From DSAR01 sp034437315 (GTDB taxonomy: Bacteria > Chloroflexota > Anaerolineae > B4-G1): DNA of 17,246 nucleotides. A program made the position numbers and the translations under genes. Location: positions 1 to 17,246 of the forward strand of contig DAOTUC010000244.1 in NCBI GenBank assembly GCA_034437315.1, in the 5' to 3' direction. This document shows, piece after piece, positions 1 to 7,559 of this stretch; the first letter of the stretch is position 1, and each line of letters starts with the position of its first letter. The notes below the pieces were generated by a model that saw nothing but the letters and a program-made list of their open reading frames with translations, ran no database searches and was not told the origin of the DNA.

Positions 1-9
1 TCGATTTGC

Positions 10-100
10 CCCCCATATATGGGGGTGCCAAGTGTGAGACGCAGAGGCCGTACCCCTACATATGGGGGGTCAGGACAGAAAAACCACCATATATGGGGGG
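10..100. promoter_or_regulatory. Three phased copies of a CCCCCATATATGGGGG-type palindrome
   Basis: Three near-identical sites lie at 10-25 (a perfect palindrome of five C, ATATAT, five G), 53-69 (C-tract, TACATAT, G-tract) and 84-100 (CCACC, ATATAT, six G). The A/T cores are centred near 17.5, 60.5 and 91.5, so the sites are about 43 and 31 bp apart, close to four and three helical turns. This is the layout of a multi-site operator bound on one face of the helix. The C-tract/G-tract arms recall CsoR/RcnR-family operators, but the six-base A/T core differs, so the regulator is unknown. The target could be the tad operon to the right or a gene beyond the left edge. Confidence 0.5.
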
Positions 101-188
101 CACCTCGGCAGACGCTAAATAAGTACGACGGTGGAAGGAATGGGAAGAATAAGGCGAACCAATGACGAACTTGGGCTTTGGAAAAAGG

Positions 189-337
189 GGTCTTCAGGAT
201 TTCGCATGGCCCATCATAGACCCTAAAGGTTTTTGCGCTGGTTTTGATGGAAAAAGGTCATTGTTTAAGGCAAAAACGTTGTTTGCGCGGCCTTGAGCAA
301 AACCTTTAGGGTCTTGCCATGCGAAATCCCAGAGAAC
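189..337. repeat. Long interrupted inverted repeat upstream of tadZ
   Basis: Two arms of about 40 bp, roughly 189-236 and 297-337, are reverse complements apart from an 8-versus-2 nt difference. GGATTTCGCATGGC at 197-210 matches GCCATGCGAAATCC at 316-329, and GACCCTAAAGG at 219-229 matches CCTTTAGGGTC at 303-313. Inside the loop, GCAAAAAC at 270-277 could compete with the right arm for GTTTTTGC at 229-236. It may be a decayed MITE-like element or, if transcribed, a 5' leader hairpin ending just before the tadZ ribosome binding site. No clear target duplication is visible. Confidence 0.6.
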
Positions 338-360
338 CTGCTTAATTAAGGGGGGCGTGC

Positions 361-1617
361 GTGGCGCCACAGACTGAAAAAATCAAAGTTCTGATCACGG
401 ACGATATCGCAGAGACGCGAGAGAACTTGCGCAAGTTACTCTCTTTCGACCCGGATATTGAGGTCGTCGGTGTCGCGGCTTCGGGTCAAGAAGGGGTTAA
501 CTTAGCCAAAGAATTCAAGCCGCACGTGATCTTGATGGACATTAACATGCCCGGGATGGACGGCATTAGCGCCACCGAGGAAATCATGAAAGCGGTTCCC
601 ACCTCGCAAGTCGTCATGCTTTCCGTTCAGGGTGAGACCGATTATCTGCGGCGGGCGATGTTGGCCGGGGCGCGCGATTTCCTCACCAAACCGCCTAGCG
701 GCGACGAATTGATGAGCACCATCCGGCGGGTCTATGAAATGGGCAAGACGCGAGCGGTCGCCATGCCGGCCGACGCATCCGCCTCGGCAGATGTGTCGGA
801 TAAACCGAAGAAAAAGTTGGATCTGGGTGATGCGATAGTCGTATTTAGCCCGAAGGGGGGCGTCGGTTGCACCACCATCGCCGTCAATTTGGCCGTCGCC
901 TTGCAGCGTGTGTTGGGGGACGGTAGCAAAGTTTCGATGATGGACGCCAGCGTCCAATTCGGCGATGTGGGCGTGATGCTCAATTTGCAAGCTCGTCACA
1001 GTATGGCGAATCTGGCGCCCCACGTAGACGATATGGATGTCGAGATGTTGCGGGCTGTGTTAGCCTCGCATAGCTCCGGGATCAAGGTATTGTTAGCGCC
1101 GCCGCACCCGGAGGAGGCTGAGACGCTCCTGCTCGGCGCTTCTGATGAAGGGACGGCTGGCGGTGGGGCGATGGGCGCTTTGCTCAGCGTTATGCGGCGT
1201 GAGTTTGACGTCGTTGTCGTCGATACCTGGAGTTGGATAGATGACGTCCTCCTGACGCTTCTCGATGCAGCGCGGTTAATTATTTTGGTCGTGATGCCCA
1301 ACATCCCATCAATCAAGAACGCTCGGCTATTCCTGGAGGTGGCCGACCGGCTCAATTATCCCCTAGATAGAATCGCTTTGGTCATCAATGGTATTGATCG
1401 TCGTATGGGGATTAAAGTCGAGCAAATCGAGCAAGCGATGATACGCTCGGCCGCTCAAGTGCCCATGGACGAGCCCGCTGTGCAATCGGCGGCCAATCAC
1501 GGCGTGCCTTTTGTAATGCGCGATCAAAATCGACCTATTTCCCAGGCGATCATCCAGTTGGCGGAATATGTGCGCGACGCTTTAGCTGAAAGCCAGGAGG
1601 AGGGAGTCGATCTCTAG
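361..1617 (+). CDS. tadZ: TadZ/CpaE: REC domain fused to ParA/MinD-like ATPase of the Tad pilus
   Basis: This 418-residue protein is a Tad/Flp pilus localisation factor. Residues about 8-125 form a receiver domain with acidic pair D14-D15, phosphoacceptor D60 in the stretch ending LMDINMPGMDG, and K110 in TKPP. After a linker (130-155) comes a ParA/MinD-like P-loop ATPase with deviant Walker A KGGVGCTT at 165-172 and Walker B VVVVD at 284-288. In the family, TadZ/CpaE marks the polar or patchy assembly site and recruits the CpaF ATPase. Many TadZ proteins have a degenerate receiver or P-loop, but both look intact here, so phosphorylation-dependent control is possible. The GTG start is supported by AAGGGGGG 5 nt upstream. 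It is first in a run with cpaF, tadB and tadC. Function is confident; partner kinase unknown. Confidence 0.93.
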   Translation: MAPQTEKIKVLITDDIAETRENLRKLLSFDPDIEVVGVAASGQEGVNLAKEFKPHVILMDINMPGMDGISATEEIMKAVPTSQVVMLSVQGETDYLRRAMLAGARDFLTKPPSGDELMSTIRRVYEMGKTRAVAMPADASASADVSDKPKKKLDLGDAIVVFSPKGGVGCTTIAVNLAVALQRVLGDGSKVSMMDASVQFGDVGVMLNLQARHSMANLAPHVDDMDVEMLRAVLASHSSGIKVLLAPPHPEEAETLLLGASDEGTAGGGAMGALLSVMRREFDVVVVDTWSWIDDVLLTLLDAARLIILVVMPNIPSIKNARLFLEVADRLNYPLDRIALVINGIDRRMGIKVEQIEQAMIRSAAQVPMDEPAVQSAANHGVPFVMRDQNRPISQAIIQLAEYVRDALAESQEEGVDL

Positions 1618-1711
1618 TTAGTCGGTAACTGCCCAGGCCAGTCCCTTGCTGTGATGGGGAATGGGGGGTGTTGCGTTGTCGAATAGAGACTAGATTGACG
1701 AGGGTAGGATT

Positions 1712-3091
1712 ATGTCTTTGTTGAAACGAATTGAGAAAGAACGGCAGCAAGGGTCTGAGCAAAAACCCGCCCAACGATCGGAGATGCGCGTGCGCAGGCA
1801 ACCAGCCTCTCCGGCTCGCGACGCCTATGTGGACCTCAAGGCGCGCATTCAGAACAAGCTCATCTCGGAACTAGACCCGACGATGGACGTCACTCAGACG
1901 GACGAGTTGCGCCAGTCTATCGAAGAGATGTATACCAATATCCTGGCCGAAGAGCGCATCGTGCTCAGCCGGGCCGAGCGGCAACGATTGTTCGAGCAGA
2001 TTGTCGCCGAGATATTGGGGTTAGGGCCCCTGGAACCGTTTCTGGCCGACCCGTCAATTACCGAGATTATGGTCAACGGGGCTAAAAATATCTACGTAGA
2101 GCGGAACGGGATGCTCACACGAACGAACGCGACGTTTGAGTCGGACGAGCACTTGATGCGTATCATTGAGCGCATCGTCGCCCCGCTCGGTCGCCGCATC
2201 GACGAAAGCTCCCCATACGTCGATGCACGCTTGGCTGATGGGTCGCGGGTCAACGCTGTGATACCGCCTATTTCCCTCGTTGGCCCCGTGCTGACCATCC
2301 GAAAATTCTTCAAGATTCCGCTGACAGTGGAGAAGTTGATAGAGTATGGCACGGTCACAGCCGAGTCGATGCAATTGTTGAAAGCAGGCGTGATCGCTAA
2401 ATTGAACATCCTCGTCTCGGGCGGGACTGGCACCGGTAAAACGACTTTCCTGAACATCTTGTCCGGTTACATTCCCGGAGACGAACGCATCATCACAATT
2501 GAGAACGCCGCTGAGTTGCAATTGCGCCAGGAACACGTGGTGACTTTGGAATCGCGCCCCCCCAACATTGAGGGTAAGGGTGAGATCACCATCAAGGATT
2601 TGGTCATCAACTGCCTGCGTATGCGCCCCGATCGCATCGTCGTCGGCGAGTGTCGTGGCCCCGAGGCTTTCGATATGCTCCAGGCGATGAACACCGGACA
2701 CGAGGGCAGCTTGAGCACGATTCACGCCAACAGCGCCCGCGAGGCGACCTCGCGTCTCGAGAATATGATTATGATGGCCGGGATGGATTTGCCCCACCGG
2801 GCCATTCGCGAGCAGATCGCCGGCGCGGTCGACGTGGTCGTTCAGTTGGAACGTATGCGGGACGGCAGCCGGCGGGTGATCAGCGTCACCGAGATCCAGG
2901 GGATGGAGGGCGACGTCATCACCATGTCGGATATCTACAAGTTCGAACAGGTCGGTTTTGAGGATGGACGGATCATCGGTTCCCTACGCCCGACAGGCCT
3001 GCGACCAAAATTCATATCGAAGGTCGAGGCGGCCGGCATTCGATTACCGCCGTCTGTATTCGGTATGGGGGGACAGCGAAGGCGACGATGA
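1712..3091 (+). CDS. cpaF: CpaF/TadA secretion ATPase of the Tad pilus
   Basis: This 459-residue cytoplasmic hexameric ATPase of the type II/IV secretion family powers Tad pilin polymerisation and possibly retraction. A charged N-terminal helical region (1-100) precedes the family signature ILGLGPLEPFL near 101-111. Walker A GGTGTGKTT is at 237-245, Walker B RIVVGE at 308-313, and the His box GHEGSLSTIHAN at 329-340. The ATG start has a purine-rich GAGGGTAGG upstream. It follows tadZ after 94 nt with no visible terminator and is followed 50 nt later by tadB, so one transcript is likely. The gene appears complete, with all catalytic motifs intact. Confidence 0.96.
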   Translation: MSLLKRIEKERQQGSEQKPAQRSEMRVRRQPASPARDAYVDLKARIQNKLISELDPTMDVTQTDELRQSIEEMYTNILAEERIVLSRAERQRLFEQIVAEILGLGPLEPFLADPSITEIMVNGAKNIYVERNGMLTRTNATFESDEHLMRIIERIVAPLGRRIDESSPYVDARLADGSRVNAVIPPISLVGPVLTIRKFFKIPLTVEKLIEYGTVTAESMQLLKAGVIAKLNILVSGGTGTGKTTFLNILSGYIPGDERIITIENAAELQLRQEHVVTLESRPPNIEGKGEITIKDLVINCLRMRPDRIVVGECRGPEAFDMLQAMNTGHEGSLSTIHANSAREATSRLENMIMMAGMDLPHRAIREQIAGAVDVVVQLERMRDGSRRVISVTEIQGMEGDVITMSDIYKFEQVGFEDGRIIGSLRPTGLRPKFISKVEAAGIRLPPSVFGMGGQRRRR

Positions 3092-3141
3092 TTGATGTGG
3101 ACTTGGGGTAAGTTTCAAGTGATCTGGAGGGTGGACGGCAA

Positions 3142-4080
3142 GTGATGTTGTGGGTATTGATCGCCCTATTTGTTATCGGGATAGGTGTTTTGATCGGGGT
3201 GTACGTGACGTCCCGGCGCTCCGATGCCTTGATCGAAGAACGATTGGGCATTGCGGAAAAAGAGAGCGGGTTAGAGACGGGAGATCGCAGGACGCCGGTC
3301 GGCGACGCGCTCAATCGCGCGTTGACCACTCGGGGTCTGGGTTCCGATCTGGCGACTCAACTGGCGCGCGCCGACCTCAAGATCACAGTCGGGGAGTTTC
3401 TGGCGCTTACAGTCATTCTGGTGATTGCGGGAAGCGCCATCGCTTATTTCGTCCGGCGCGATTTCATTATGGCAGCCGTTGCGGGGATCGCCGGTTTTTT
3501 TGCGCCCCGGATCTACGTGAGTATAGCGCGCGGTCGTCGCTTGAAGGCCTTTAGCAATCAGTTGGGCGATACGATCAACCTGATGGTCAACGGCATTCGG
3601 GCTGGTTACAGTGTGTTACAGGCCATGGAGGCGGTGTCGAAAGAGATGGGGCCTCCCGTCTCCGACGAGTTCGCTCGAGTGGTCAAAGAGGTGCAGCTCG
3701 GATTGACGATCGAGCACGCGATGGATAATATGTTGCGCCGCGTGCCCAGCGATGACTTGGACATGATGATCACAGCTATTAACGTGCAGCGCGAGGTTGG
3801 TGGTAACCTGGCCGAGGTGCTCGATTCGATTAGTTACACCATTCGCGAGCGCGTGCGCATCAAAGGCGAGTTGGTGGCGATGACCGGCCAGAGCCGTATA
3901 TCCGGTTATATGGTCGGTATGGTCCCTGTCGGTTTGGCTTTATTCCTGTACCTGATTAACCCGACCTACATCGGGCAGCTGTTCGATCATCCTTGTGGGT
4001 ACGGGATGATAGGATGCGCCTTCGTCGGTATTACGTCCGGCTTTGCAGTGATGAGTAAGGTTATGCAGATAGATGTTTAG
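3142..4080 (+). CDS. tadB: TadB, inner-membrane platform protein of the Tad pilus
   Basis: This 312-residue polytopic protein has a type II secretion F domain. A transmembrane helix at about 2-22 is followed by a basic cytoplasmic segment, two hydrophobic helices near 85-130, the cytoplasmic T2SSF helical domain (about 140-250), and two C-terminal helices. The segment LGDTINLMVNGIRAGYSVLQ and the downstream VQREVGGNLAEVLD match the conserved F-domain pattern. With TadC it forms the platform through which CpaF drives pilus assembly. The GTG at 3142 is followed at once by ATG at 3145; GGAGG at 3126-3130 is 11 nt before the GTG, which favours the GTG but does not settle it. It sits between cpaF and tadC. 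Confidence 0.93.
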   Translation: MMLWVLIALFVIGIGVLIGVYVTSRRSDALIEERLGIAEKESGLETGDRRTPVGDALNRALTTRGLGSDLATQLARADLKITVGEFLALTVILVIAGSAIAYFVRRDFIMAAVAGIAGFFAPRIYVSIARGRRLKAFSNQLGDTINLMVNGIRAGYSVLQAMEAVSKEMGPPVSDEFARVVKEVQLGLTIEHAMDNMLRRVPSDDLDMMITAINVQREVGGNLAEVLDSISYTIRERVRIKGELVAMTGQSRISGYMVGMVPVGLALFLYLINPTYIGQLFDHPCGYGMIGCAFVGITSGFAVMSKVMQIDV

Positions 4081-4094
4081 ACACGGGAGGGTAT

Positions 4095-4970
4095 ATGGCG
4101 CTTAAGCGAAGCTCGCCAAGTATTGAAGATCGGCTCGCTGAATTTGGGACGCTCGATCGTCCGGTTACCCTGGAGGAGCTTGAGCTCTCTCTGCCTTTCG
4201 CCGAACGAGTTATTCTGCCCATTCTCGACAGACTGGCCGAGTTCGCGATGCGTTTCTCGCCGTCCAAAAGCCAGGAGGCGATGCAACACAAATTGGATTT
4301 GGCCGGCAATCCCTATGAGATGTCCAGGTTCATCGGCGCCCGGATATTGATGGCCATCTTGTTGGGAGGAGCGGGGTTGGCCTTGTTATTCCTGGCCAAG
4401 GATCTGTCTATGATTCAACGCATCGCTATGCCGGCTGTTGGCACCAGTTTGGGCTACTACCTGCCGGTTCTATCGTTGGGCGGCAAGATCAGCAAGCGCC
4501 AGAAGGAAATCGTCAAGGCGCTGCCAGACGCCCTGGACCTGCTGACAATTTGCGTGGAGGCCGGGCTCGGTTTCGACGCCGCCATGGCGAAAGTGGCCGA
4601 AAAATGGGATAACGAGTTATGTTTGGCCTTTAACCGAGTCATTCAGGAGTTGCAGTTAGGTAAGTTGCGGCGCGAGGCGTTGCGAGAAATGGCCGATCGG
4701 ATGGACGTGACCGACGTCTCGACCTTTGTGGCCGCCATTATCCAGGCGGACCAGTTGGGCGTCAGCATCGCCCGCGTGCTGCGCATTCAGTCGGAACAGA
4801 TGCGTATGCGACGCCGCCAACGAGCCGAAGAGATGGCGAGCCAGGCCGGCATCAAGATGTTGCCGGCGATCGCTTTCCTGATCTTCCCCGCGATTTTCAT
4901 CATCCTCCTTGGGCCAGCCGTTATCCAGGTGATCATTATGGTCCAAAACGGACAATTGGGCATGTTCTAA
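4095..4970 (+). CDS. tadC: TadC, inner-membrane platform protein of the Tad pilus
   Basis: This 291-residue T2SSF-domain membrane protein is the paralogous partner of TadB. The soluble N-terminal 80 residues are followed by two hydrophobic helices (about 85-135), a cytoplasmic F domain with KALPDALDLLTICVEAGLGF and VTDVSTFVAAIIQADQLG, and C-terminal helices ending in a hydrophobic run before the short tail. The start is an ATG with GGGAGGG upstream, 14 nt after the tadB stop, consistent with co-translation. The stop codon lies inside the first unit of a 13-bp tandem duplication. Tad outer-membrane, prepilin peptidase and pilin genes are not in this window. Confidence 0.93.
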   Translation: MALKRSSPSIEDRLAEFGTLDRPVTLEELELSLPFAERVILPILDRLAEFAMRFSPSKSQEAMQHKLDLAGNPYEMSRFIGARILMAILLGGAGLALLFLAKDLSMIQRIAMPAVGTSLGYYLPVLSLGGKISKRQKEIVKALPDALDLLTICVEAGLGFDAAMAKVAEKWDNELCLAFNRVIQELQLGKLRREALREMADRMDVTDVSTFVAAIIQADQLGVSIARVLRIQSEQMRMRRRQRAEEMASQAGIKMLPAIAFLIFPAIFIILLGPAVIQVIIMVQNGQLGMF

Positions 4971-4988
4971 ACGGGTGTTCTAAACAGG
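4963..4988. repeat. 13-bp tandem duplication at the tadC stop
   Basis: TGTTCTAAACGGG (4963-4975) is followed directly by TGTTCTAAACAGG (4976-4988), a 12/13 match. The first copy contains the tadC stop TAA. The duplication separates tadC from comF and may have set their current spacing. Confidence 0.7.
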
Positions 4989-4997
4989 CGGGTCGTA

Positions 4998-5735
4998 TTG
5001 GGACAAATTGATGCACAGTCGTCGCTCGTTGAAACAGCAGGTCAATACTGGCGCGATCTAGGCCGCCAGCTCTTGAACCTCTTTTTCCCGCCGCGTTGTA
5101 TCGGGTGCGGTCGAGTGGGCGTGTATCTGTGTGCGGATTGTGACGAGTTAGTTCCCCGTGTGCTTTCCCCTTTTTGCGCGCGTTGCGGCGATGCGGTCGA
5201 AACTGGTCAGCTTTGCGAACGATGCCGGGTTTCACCCCTGCAAATCGAATCGGTGCAATCGGTGGCCTATTTCGAGGGTTTCATCCAAGAAGCGATTCAT
5301 CACCTTAAATATGATGGTCATTTTGCGCTAGCCGAGCCCCTGGGCGGATTGATGGCTGACCATTGGGCGGAGCGCGCCTGGCCCATTGACGTCGTCGTTC
5401 CCGTGCCGTTGCACGCGAAACGCCTGCGTGAGCGGGGATACAATCAGGCGGGTCTGCTGGCCCGAGAGATGGCCCGCCAGGCTGGCTTGCCGCTAGATGA
5501 GCGCACCCTTGTACGAAGTCGAGCGACCACCTCACAGGTCGAATTGAATGCAGCGCAACGAAAAGATAACGTGCGAGACGCCTTCTCTTGCGTTGATGAG
5601 CGCCTGGCGGGCAAGCGTGTCCTGTTGATAGACGATGTCTGTACCACGGGCTCGACGCTGGAAGCCTGCGCGGCCGCCCTGTACGAAAAGGGGGCGCAGC
5701 AGGTTCGAGCGCTCACCTTGGCCCGTGCTCAATAG
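4998..5735 (+). CDS. comF: ComF family phosphoribosyltransferase-like protein
   Basis: This 245-residue protein is related to ComF, which in naturally competent bacteria acts in the cytoplasm after DNA uptake. It carries an N-terminal zinc-binding cysteine set (CxxC pairs at 34/37, 45/48, 60/63 and 73/76) after the typical LNLFFPPRC opening, then a type I phosphoribosyltransferase fold with the PRPP loop VLLIDDVCTTGST at 208-220. The TTG start at 4998 has only a weak GGCGGG upstream. No better start exists before the cysteine region, so the start is probable rather than certain. It follows tadC by 27 nt. Its place behind Tad motor genes hints at a link between pili and DNA uptake, but comF is often near hpf in Gram-positives too, so the neighbourhood is only suggestive. 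Confidence 0.9.
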   Translation: MGQIDAQSSLVETAGQYWRDLGRQLLNLFFPPRCIGCGRVGVYLCADCDELVPRVLSPFCARCGDAVETGQLCERCRVSPLQIESVQSVAYFEGFIQEAIHHLKYDGHFALAEPLGGLMADHWAERAWPIDVVVPVPLHAKRLRERGYNQAGLLAREMARQAGLPLDERTLVRSRATTSQVELNAAQRKDNVRDAFSCVDERLAGKRVLLIDDVCTTGSTLEACAAALYEKGAQQVRALTLARAQ

Positions 5736-5791
5736 TGTTGGCCGGTTCCCCCGGCCGCGCCCATATACAAATTTGTTTGAAGGAGGTTACA

Positions 5792-6325
5792 ATGGATGTA
5801 TCTGTATTTACCAGAAATATGGAAATGACGCCGCGATTGGAAGATTACATCGACCAGAAAGTGGAGAAACTGGATAGGTATCTGCCCTCAATTGACGAAG
5901 CCCGGGTCGACTTATCGGTGGAGAATACACGCAACGCCGCACACAGCCAGGTGGCGCAACTCACCGTCCGCGTGCGAGGCAAGATTTTGCGAGCTGAGGA
6001 ACGGACGCAGGACATATTCGCTTCGATTGACGCCGTCTTGGATAAAATGTATCGGCAGATTGCCCGTTACAAGGGCCGACGTAAAAATCGTTTCCAGGCG
6101 GCCGCCGAACCCTTGCCCATTGAGGAACCGATTGAGGAGGAGGTAGGGGAGATCGTGCGAGTAAAGCGCTTCGACCTCTTGCCGATGTTGACGGAGGAGG
6201 CGATTGAGCAGATGGAACTCCTGGGCCATAGCTTCTACGTTTTCCTCAACGCGGATGAAGACGCCGTCAACGTCATCTACAAACGTGGAGACGGCAACTA
6301 CGGCCTCCTGCAACCCCAACTCTAA
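5792..6325 (+). CDS. hpf: Long-form ribosome hibernation promoting factor
   Basis: This 177-residue protein binds idle 30S subunits and drives formation of inactive 100S dimers in stationary phase. Residues 1-100 are the S30AE/RaiA domain (MDVSVFTRNMEMTPRLEDYI opening, basic helix MYRQIARYKGRRKNR near its end). A linker rich in E and P (about 105-120) leads to the C-terminal dimerisation domain from about 122, with VRVKRFDLLPMLTEEAIEQM, SFYVFLN and a final VIYKRGDGNYGLLQP. The ATG at 5792 is chosen because AAGGAGG sits 5 nt upstream and the domain begins there; an in-frame extension to 5735 has no ribosome site and overlaps the comF stop. It is last in the run before an intrinsic terminator. 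Confidence 0.95.
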   Translation: MDVSVFTRNMEMTPRLEDYIDQKVEKLDRYLPSIDEARVDLSVENTRNAAHSQVAQLTVRVRGKILRAEERTQDIFASIDAVLDKMYRQIARYKGRRKNRFQAAAEPLPIEEPIEEEVGEIVRVKRFDLLPMLTEEAIEQMELLGHSFYVFLNADEDAVNVIYKRGDGNYGLLQPQL

Positions 6326-6371
6326 AGCGTGGGAGTTTGACATTTTACTGGGTGGATAGATTCGATATTGC

Positions 6372-6403
6372 AAAGGGGCTCGGTAGAAAGCCGAGCCCCT
6401 TTT
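6372..6403 (+). terminator. Intrinsic terminator after hpf
   Basis: AAAGGGGCTCGG (6372-6383) pairs perfectly with CCGAGCCCCTTT (6391-6402) across a 7-nt loop, ending in TTTT at 6400-6403. It lies 46 nt after the hpf stop and ends the tad-comF-hpf run. The A-tract start gives it some bidirectional character. Confidence 0.85.
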
Positions 6404-6419
6404 GAGTGGGGGAGGTTGC

Positions 6420-7559
6420 GTGAGGAAATGTTTGGATAAACCAACGGTGTTGTTGGTGGTGGGAGGGATGAGAACGAGCAGCTTGGAAACGGTGTTACGA
6501 GACGCCCACCAAGCGGCCGCGCGGGATTTGTTGGCCCGTCTCCTCCAGACCGGTATGGTCGCCCGCGCAATCGTCGCCGCCGATGACGCCGCATGGGCCC
6601 ATACGCTGGCCGATTTGCCGGTGACGGTGGACCTGGACCCGCCGGGCGAGACGTTTCACTTTGGGCGCAGGCTGGCCGATCTAATCGAACGTTACGATGT
6701 GAGACGCGCGCTATACAGCGGAGGCGCGTCGGCCCCCTTGATGGACGTGAACGCCTGGGAGCACGTCTTGAGGCGTCTCGCAGTCGCCAAGCGCCTGGTG
6801 ATGACGAATAACGTCCACTCATGCGATTGGCTGGGCATCGCGCCGGCCGGCGATGCGCTCCCCTGGATCGCCCAGGCGGCCAGCGATAACGCCGTGGCCT
6901 GGCAATTGGCGAATCAAGCCGGATTCCCCGCCGAGGCTCTGCCCGCGTCCGCCGCGACCCGTTTCGATCTGGATACGCCGCTCGATCTGCTGATCGCGCA
7001 GCGCCACCCTGCCATTGGCCCCCATTTGCGCGCCTTCCTGGATGGGCTGGGATGGAAAGCGCCGCAACTCGATTTGATCTTGAGCGAGATGAAACGCGAG
7101 GGCGGGAGTTTGGCCGTGGCGGGGCGGGTCTCCTCGGAGGCCTGGCGCGCCCTGGAGCGCGGCGCACGTTGTTGGGTGCGTGTCTTCGCCGAAGAGCGCG
7201 GTATGCGGGCCAGCGGGCGGCAAGAGCGGGGCCAGGTCCGCTCCCTGCTATCCGACTATCTCGATTTGGTGGGATTTGAGGAATTCTTCCAGGAACTGGC
7301 GGGCCTGGCGAACGGCGTCTTCTTTGATAACCGCGTGATCATGGCGGCCCGGGGGCTGTGGCCCTCCGCCGCCGATCGTTTCAACGCTGACCTTTACCGG
7401 TGGGGCGACGTAGAAGACCCCTTTTTGCGGCGTTTCACCCGCGCCGCCGCTGAGGCTCAGACGCCGATCTTGCTGGGAGGGCATTCAGTGGTCGCCGGGG
7501 GGCTCATGGCCATGGTCGAATCGCTCGTTGTGGACAAGTTGGACAAGGAGGATGATTGA
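6420..7559 (+). CDS. Nucleotidyltransferase-like (GT-A/CofC-like) protein, function unknown
   Basis: This is a 379-residue cytoplasmic protein without signal or membrane segments. The first ~200 residues look like a divergent NTP-transferase (GT-A/MobA/CofC type) fold: a glycine-containing first strand (VLLVVGGM), SGGASAPLM where such enzymes have a conserved loop, and FDLDTPLDLLI, which resembles the DIDTPxDL motif near the end of CofC/MobA-like domains. The remaining ~170 residues resemble nothing I know. The GTG at 6420 is preferred because GGGGGAGG lies 4 nt upstream; TTG at 6402 inside the terminator is also in frame, and TTG 6432 or ATG 6468 are alternatives. It overlaps the phosphatase ATG by one base, so the two are translationally coupled. 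Substrate and reaction cannot be assigned. Confidence 0.6.
   Translation: MRKCLDKPTVLLVVGGMRTSSLETVLRDAHQAAARDLLARLLQTGMVARAIVAADDAAWAHTLADLPVTVDLDPPGETFHFGRRLADLIERYDVRRALYSGGASAPLMDVNAWEHVLRRLAVAKRLVMTNNVHSCDWLGIAPAGDALPWIAQAASDNAVAWQLANQAGFPAEALPASAATRFDLDTPLDLLIAQRHPAIGPHLRAFLDGLGWKAPQLDLILSEMKREGGSLAVAGRVSSEAWRALERGARCWVRVFAEERGMRASGRQERGQVRSLLSDYLDLVGFEEFFQELAGLANGVFFDNRVIMAARGLWPSAADRFNADLYRWGDVEDPFLRRFTRAAAEAQTPILLGGHSVVAGGLMAMVESLVVDKLDKEDD

Noticed and set aside
10..100. CRISPR or iteron array from the three repeated palindromes
   Set aside because: Only three copies, unequal spacing of 31 and 43 bp, no uniform spacers, and no replication or cas gene nearby.
140..226. Short 28-codon reading frame with a GGAAGG before its ATG
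   Set aside because: It runs into the left arm of the inverted repeat, has no recognisable protein features, and its stop falls in the repeat; most likely chance.
5735..5791. N-terminal extension of hpf
   Set aside because: The S30AE domain begins at the ATG at 5792, which has AAGGAGG at ideal spacing; the extension overlaps the comF stop and lacks a ribosome site.
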